Part shown: positions 60,996 to 64,000 of the stretch, one piece after another
How positions within the stretch are numbered: the first letter of the stretch is position 1
How the letters are laid out: every line of letters begins with the position of its first letter
Assembly: GCA_902798615.1 (NCBI GenBank)
Contig: CADBXL010000013.1
Span: 62,001 to 126,000, forward strand
DNA length: 64,000 nt
Direction of reading: 5' to 3'
Source: an uncultured Bacteroidales bacterium
GTDB taxonomy: Bacteria > Bacteroidota > Bacteroidia > Bacteroidales > Bacteroidaceae
Made by a program: the position numbers and the translations under genes
The notes under the pieces: generated by a model
Seen by the model: the letters and a program-made list of their open reading frames with translations, nothing else
Told to the model about the DNA's origin: nothing
Database searches by the model: none

Positions 60996-61999
60996 CTTCC
61001 ATCGTCATACTCAACTGGAATGGCGCGCACATGATGCGCACATACCTCCCAACCGTCATCAAGAATACCCCAGAGGCAGAAATAATTATTGCCGACAATG
61101 CCTCAACAGATGATTCCCTGAAGATGTTGGCTGAGGATTTTCCTGACATCCGCACTATCATTCTTGATAGGAACTACGGTTTTGCAGAGGGATATAACCG
61201 AGCCTTGCAGCAAGTGGATAGCGAATATTACATTCTCTTGAACTCGGATGTTGACGTACCCGAAGGGTGGCTTACTCCCCTACTCTCTTTCATGGATTCT
61301 CACCCAGAGGCATGTGCTTGTCAGCCAAAACTTCACGCAATAAAAGAAAGGGACAGATTTGAGTATGCAGGTGCAGCTGGAGGTTTCCTCGACAAATACG
61401 GCTATCCTTTCTGCAAAGGTAGGATTTTCGAGACTGTTGAGAAAGATAACGGACAGTATGACGGCAATCACGAAATTCTCTGGGCAACAGGCGCTTGCAT
61501 GATGATACGCTCAAAGGATTATTGGGAAGTAGGAGGACTCGACGGTCGTTTCTTCGCTCATAACGAAGAGATTGACCTCTGTTGGAGACTACGCCTTATG
61601 GGTAGGAAGATTTTCTGCATTAGCGACAGCATAGCATATCATCTTGGTGGTGGAACTCTACCCAAGGGAAATCCTCGAAAGACATTTCTTAACTTCCGCA
61701 ACAACCTCACGATGCTATACAAAAACCTGCCCGACAATGAGCTATCCCATGTGATGCGAGTACGTTTCTTCCTCGACTGGCTTGCCGCCTTCCAGATGCT
61801 TATCCTCGGCAGGAGTTGGGGAGATTTCAAGGCTGTATATAAGGCAAGGAAGGAGTTTTCCGGTTGGAAGCACGATTTCGATTCTGACAGACAGAAGATA
61901 CAAGCCAGCAAGAAGACAGACAACATCCCAGAACGCATACAGAAGAGTATTCTCTGGCAATACTATGCTAAGGGAAAGAAAACCTTTGATAAGGTATAG
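60917..61999 (+). CDS. Family 2 glycosyltransferase, rhamnosyltransferase-like
   Basis: The 360-residue protein has a GT-A fold: SIVILNWNG at 28-36, ADNASTDDS, NYGFAEGYNRAL, the DxD-type motif NSDVDVPEGWL, and the acceptor region GLDGRFFAHNEEIDLCWRL. It resembles WbbL-like transferases that build cell-surface polysaccharides. The first 27 residues are polar and partly encoded by a REP-like element, so a shorter ancestral start is likely, but no later ATG precedes SIVILNWNG. The donor sugar is not certain. Confidence 0.85.
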   Translation: MEEWHNNTPITNNTNRKNSHSGEGGAASIVILNWNGAHMMRTYLPTVIKNTPEAEIIIADNASTDDSLKMLAEDFPDIRTIILDRNYGFAEGYNRALQQVDSEYYILLNSDVDVPEGWLTPLLSFMDSHPEACACQPKLHAIKERDRFEYAGAAGGFLDKYGYPFCKGRIFETVEKDNGQYDGNHEILWATGACMMIRSKDYWEVGGLDGRFFAHNEEIDLCWRLRLMGRKIFCISDSIAYHLGGGTLPKGNPRKTFLNFRNNLTMLYKNLPDNELSHVMRVRFFLDWLAAFQMLILGRSWGDFKAVYKARKEFSGWKHDFDSDRQKIQASKKTDNIPERIQKSILWQYYAKGKKTFDKV

Positions 62000-62110
62000 A
62001 AAGTAAATTTTCAGTAAATTACATTCAATAAATTACCCAAGCGACATCCGTCGCCGAGAAATAAAACAGATTAGAATTTACAGAATTATTTTTCTTTCAA
62101 TTTACTTTCC
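61999..62110. repeat. AT-rich inverted element with GAAAGTAAAT ends
   Basis: GAAAGTAAATTTTCAGTAAA at the left faces TTTCAATTTACTTTC at the right, with a central ACATCCGTCGCCGAGAAAT. It is related to the element at 32086-32165. Confidence 0.5.
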
Positions 62111-62142
62111 AAAAACAAAAGCTAATTTATTTTCAACTCGCG

Positions 62143-62790
62143 ATGACAAAGAAAGAGCGCTACGACCATATTCTTGACTATTTCCGTCAACAGCCACGCC
62201 CTACCACAGAATTGGAGTTCCAGACAACATATCAACTTCTTGTGGCAGTGGTACTCTCAGCGCAATGTACCGACAAGCGCGTGAATATGGTTACTCCTTC
62301 GCTCTTTCACGATTACCCAACGGTAGAGGATATGGCTAATGCCGACGAGGCGGAGATATTCGAGTATATCAAAAGCATCTCCTATCCTAATGCAAAGGCA
62401 CGTCATCTCATAGAGGCTGCACGCATAATAGTCAAGGAATATAACGGAGATATTCCTTCGGATATGGATTTACTGCTCCGACTCCCCGGTGTTGGAAGAA
62501 AGACCGCCAACGTGATACAGGCAGTTGCCTTCGGTAAAGCAGCTATGGCAGTTGACACCCATATCTACAGAGTTTCACATCGCTTGGGCTTAGTACGTAA
62601 GACAGACAACACCCCCTACAAGGTAGAGTTAGAACTAAAGAAGCACATTCCTGAAGAGGACATCCCCGATGCTCACCACTGGCTATTGCTTCATGGCAGA
62701 TATATCTGCACAAGCCTCAAACCTAAATGCGACAAATGCCCGTTTGATGAAATCTGTCCGAAACTATTAGAGAACAGCAAACTAAAGTAA
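62143..62790 (+). CDS. nth: Endonuclease III
   Basis: The 215-residue HhH-GPD glycosylase/AP lyase has K120 in LPGVGRKTANV, D138 in AVDTHIYRVSHRLG and the [4Fe-4S] ligands C189-x6-C196-x2-C199-x5-C205. It removes oxidised pyrimidines from DNA. Length and all key residues are normal. Confidence 0.96.
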   Translation: MTKKERYDHILDYFRQQPRPTTELEFQTTYQLLVAVVLSAQCTDKRVNMVTPSLFHDYPTVEDMANADEAEIFEYIKSISYPNAKARHLIEAARIIVKEYNGDIPSDMDLLLRLPGVGRKTANVIQAVAFGKAAMAVDTHIYRVSHRLGLVRKTDNTPYKVELELKKHIPEEDIPDAHHWLLLHGRYICTSLKPKCDKCPFDEICPKLLENSKLK

Positions 62791-62828
62791 CCACCAATAA
62801 TTTGTTTGGGAAAATTTGATGCCACCAA

Positions 62829-62963
62829 TCCCTTTGCAATTCCCAAGTGATTCCCAAGCAAATCCCATGTAAGTCCCATTTTCTCCCATTATAGGGAACG
62901 GACTTGAAACGGACTTATAACGGACCTGGAACGGACTTACAACGGACCTGAGAGGGAGGTGAA
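62829..62963. repeat. 11-bp-step array, island F
   Basis: Left arm: TCCC at 62829, 62841, 62852, 62863, 62874 and 62884 (steps 12, 11, 11, 11, 10). Right arm: ACGG at 62898, 62909, 62920, 62931 and 62942, then AGGG at 62953, all 11 apart. The right-arm units (ACGGACTTGAA, ACGGACTTATA, ACGGACCTGGA) nearly equal those of island C. It lies in a 608-bp gap (62791-63398). Confidence 0.85.
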
Positions 62964-63024
62964 AATTTTTAACCTTCTTTCGTGATTTCCGCGTTCAGAA
63001 TATTTTTTTCGCGAGAGTTTTTAG

Positions 63025-63209
63025 ATAGGGGGGTGCACTTTTGCCTATTTTTAGGTATAACACCCTGACAGTCAAGTGATAACGAAGCGTGCACCCCACC
63101 CCATCAAAGTGCACCTATGGAAAGAAAGATTTAGGGGGGTGCACGCAACGTAAATCACTGGTAATCAATAGGCAAAGGGGTAAAAACAGGCAAAAGTGCA
63201 CCCCCCTAT
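63025..63209. repeat. 185-bp block of island F with 29-bp terminal inverted repeats, word GGGGTGCAC
   Basis: The ends 63025-63053 and 63181-63209 are reverse complements over 29 bp with one mismatch (ATAGGGGGGTGCACTTTTGC...). Inside, GCGTGCACCCC (about 63088) faces GGGGGGTGCACGC (about 63134), and AGTGCACCT is a further partial copy. There is no room for a gene. Confidence 0.85.
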
Positions 63210-63323
63210 TTAAATTCTTCCAGTTTTTTTTCAAAGTATAATCTTGACATAGCGAAATGTAAGGAATTACAATAATTACAATTACAATAAAAATGAGCTA
63301 TACGCCTAAAAGTCGATCCAACT

Positions 63324-63360
63324 AAAAAAGAAGGGTATCACATTGCGTGATACCCTTTTG
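63324..63360. terminator. Terminator of the 50-residue peptide gene
   Basis: AAGGGTATCAC and GTGATACCCTT form a perfect 11-bp stem with a 5-nt loop; on the minus strand CTTTTTTAG follows. Confidence 0.8.
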
Positions 63361-63398
63361 GTTTAGATAATGGAAACTTTATCTAGAGCCTAATTGCA

Positions 63399-63551
63399 TT
63401 ATTCATAATCTTCTTCATCGTCAAAACACGAAGAAGTTTCTTTTGCATCAAACGAGCCTGTGCCTCCCACATGAATATTGCTTGTATCTACAAGTAATGG
63501 GAGATTCATAGCTTCAACCATTAGTTTCGGTTTTGTATATTTCTTTCTCAT
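63399..63551 (-). CDS. 50-residue peptide, Bacteroidota KKYxKP...LLVDTS type
   Basis: The frame opens MRKKYTKPKLMVEAMNLPLL and continues VDTSNIHVGGTGSFDAKETS, ending SCFDDEEDYE. It fits a widespread but poorly understood kind of small Bacteroidota protein in which KKYxKP is followed by V/L-rich residues, a LL(A/V)xS motif and an acidic, Gly/Ser-rich tail. It lies 8 bp after the stop of the surface protein gene on the same strand and has its own terminator, so it is probably the last gene of that operon. One Cys near the end is notable. Function unknown. Confidence 0.65.
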   Translation of the reverse strand: MRKKYTKPKLMVEAMNLPLLVDTSNIHVGGTGSFDAKETSSCFDDEEDYE

Positions 63552-63559
63552 ACTTCTGT

Positions 63560-64000
63560 TTATTTAACAACAAACTTCTTTCCGTTCTTTACGTATATGC
63601 CCGGCTTCAGATTGTTCTCATTAACCTTTCTGCCGTTCAAGTCGTAAACAGGAGACTCGTCATTTGCCATTTGCAACTCTTCAACTCCAGTTGTTTCACT
63701 TTCCTCGTCAAGGACATTGATGGTGATTGTCTTTGCTGCATTACTTGCATTATAAGAAGGATTACGAGACTCTACCTTCATATACCAGCGATAAGGCTTC
63801 AAGTCGTTTGAGCCATCACTCTGAATCAGATCACCGCCACCCATAGCGTAATAGCCGTTTGCAATCATAGTTGCAGAAGGAATGGCATTATAAGTGCCTG
63901 TAAATGTGTATTTAGCGATTGTGGTAGAGCAATCCACACTATTCTCCTCGGCAGGGTATAGAGTAGCATTGCTAACAGAGAAAGTCTTCTCGCCTGTTTT
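63560..64000 (-). CDS. C-terminal part of a large surface protein
   Basis: The frame is open to the right edge, giving the last 146 residues. It contains a Gly/Asn-rich beta region (FTGTYNAIPSATMIANGYYA...PYRWYMKVES) and ends with GVEELQ, then SPVYDLNGRKVNENNLKPGI and YVKNGKKFVVK, a C-terminal domain common on secreted Prevotella proteins and resembling type IX secretion sorting domains. The start lies outside the window. Function of the main part cannot be told. Confidence 0.75.
   Translation of the reverse strand, partial: KTGEKTFSVSNATLYPAEENSVDCSTTIAKYTFTGTYNAIPSATMIANGYYAMGGGDLIQSDGSNDLKPYRWYMKVESRNPSYNASNAAKTITINVLDEESETTGVEELQMANDESPVYDLNGRKVNENNLKPGIYVKNGKKFVVK

Noticed and set aside
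1..64000. tRNA or rRNA genes
   Set aside because: No cloverleaf ending in CCA or rRNA core sequence was recognised in any gap, though a covariance search would be needed to exclude small RNAs.

Overview
The window is a densely coded stretch of a Bacteroidota chromosome, most like Prevotellaceae (Prevotella/Segatella type). The assignment rests on promoters of the Bacteroidota type (TTG or TTTG, about 20 bp, then TAnnTTTG) in front of many genes, an RprXY-type two-component pair, DUF3857, DUF4304, DUF4835 and DUF3127 proteins, a long alanine/lysine/glutamate tail on ribosomal protein S16, and a surface protein ending in a Prevotella-style YDLNGRKV...GIYVKNGKKFVVK domain. No rRNA, tRNA, CRISPR array, transposase or phage gene was recognised.

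Layout. 1-9.5 kb: a truncated DUF3857 protein, cysK, an MFS exporter, a MerR-type regulator, alaS, a MATE exporter. 8.8-11.1 kb: response regulator and histidine kinase of an RprXY-like system. 12.0-16.3 kb: a minus-strand operon of SPFH protein, two DUF3784 membrane proteins, an Arc-like ribbon-helix-helix protein, a secreted alpha/beta hydrolase and perhaps a DUF2059-like protein. 16.7-25.4 kb: lon, tgt, an LptF/G-type permease, a DEAD-box helicase and a CapD/PglF-type nucleotide-sugar dehydratase. 25.4-31.5 kb: a radical SAM protein, a DPP4-type peptidase, glutamate dehydrogenase and a TlpA-like thioredoxin protein. 32.4-42.1 kb: hisB, a small membrane protein, valS, mazG, a lipocalin-like lipoprotein, rnz, uxaB and a TIGR02757 gene. 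42.1-44.5 kb looks like a rearranged, partly acquired patch: a DUF4304 gene, a second copy of the 3' end of the TIGR02757 gene, and a broken cation-diffusion-facilitator gene. 44.6-49.5 kb: two envelope proteins, a small secreted protein, rpsP, a TetR regulator and a DUF3127 OB-fold protein. 49.7-54.4 kb: dnaN, a DnaQ-like exonuclease, DUF4835 and recN, a genome-maintenance operon. 54.4-62.8 kb: a protease-like TPR protein, engB, an ABC-F ATPase, two tiny lipoproteins, mtaB, a family 2 glycosyltransferase and nth. The right edge holds a 50-residue peptide gene and the 3' end of a surface protein gene.

The most unusual material is non-coding. Six intergenic islands (about 11.5, 16.5, 31.7, 43.6, 46.9 and 62.9 kb) carry arrays in which a short word such as ACGGA recurs every 11 bp, with the complementary word on the same 11-bp step in an opposing arm. 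Next to most of them lies a block of long palindromes built from a word private to that island (TACCTACC, TGGTCA, GGTGTAATACC, GGGGTGCAC). Many other gaps hold AT-rich arrays with a 7-bp step. Separately, five gaps between co-directional genes contain inverted pairs of a GC-rich REP-like palindrome; in two of these the element has become coding sequence at the end of one gene and the start of the next. I know of no description of the 11-bp arrays, but no database could be searched.
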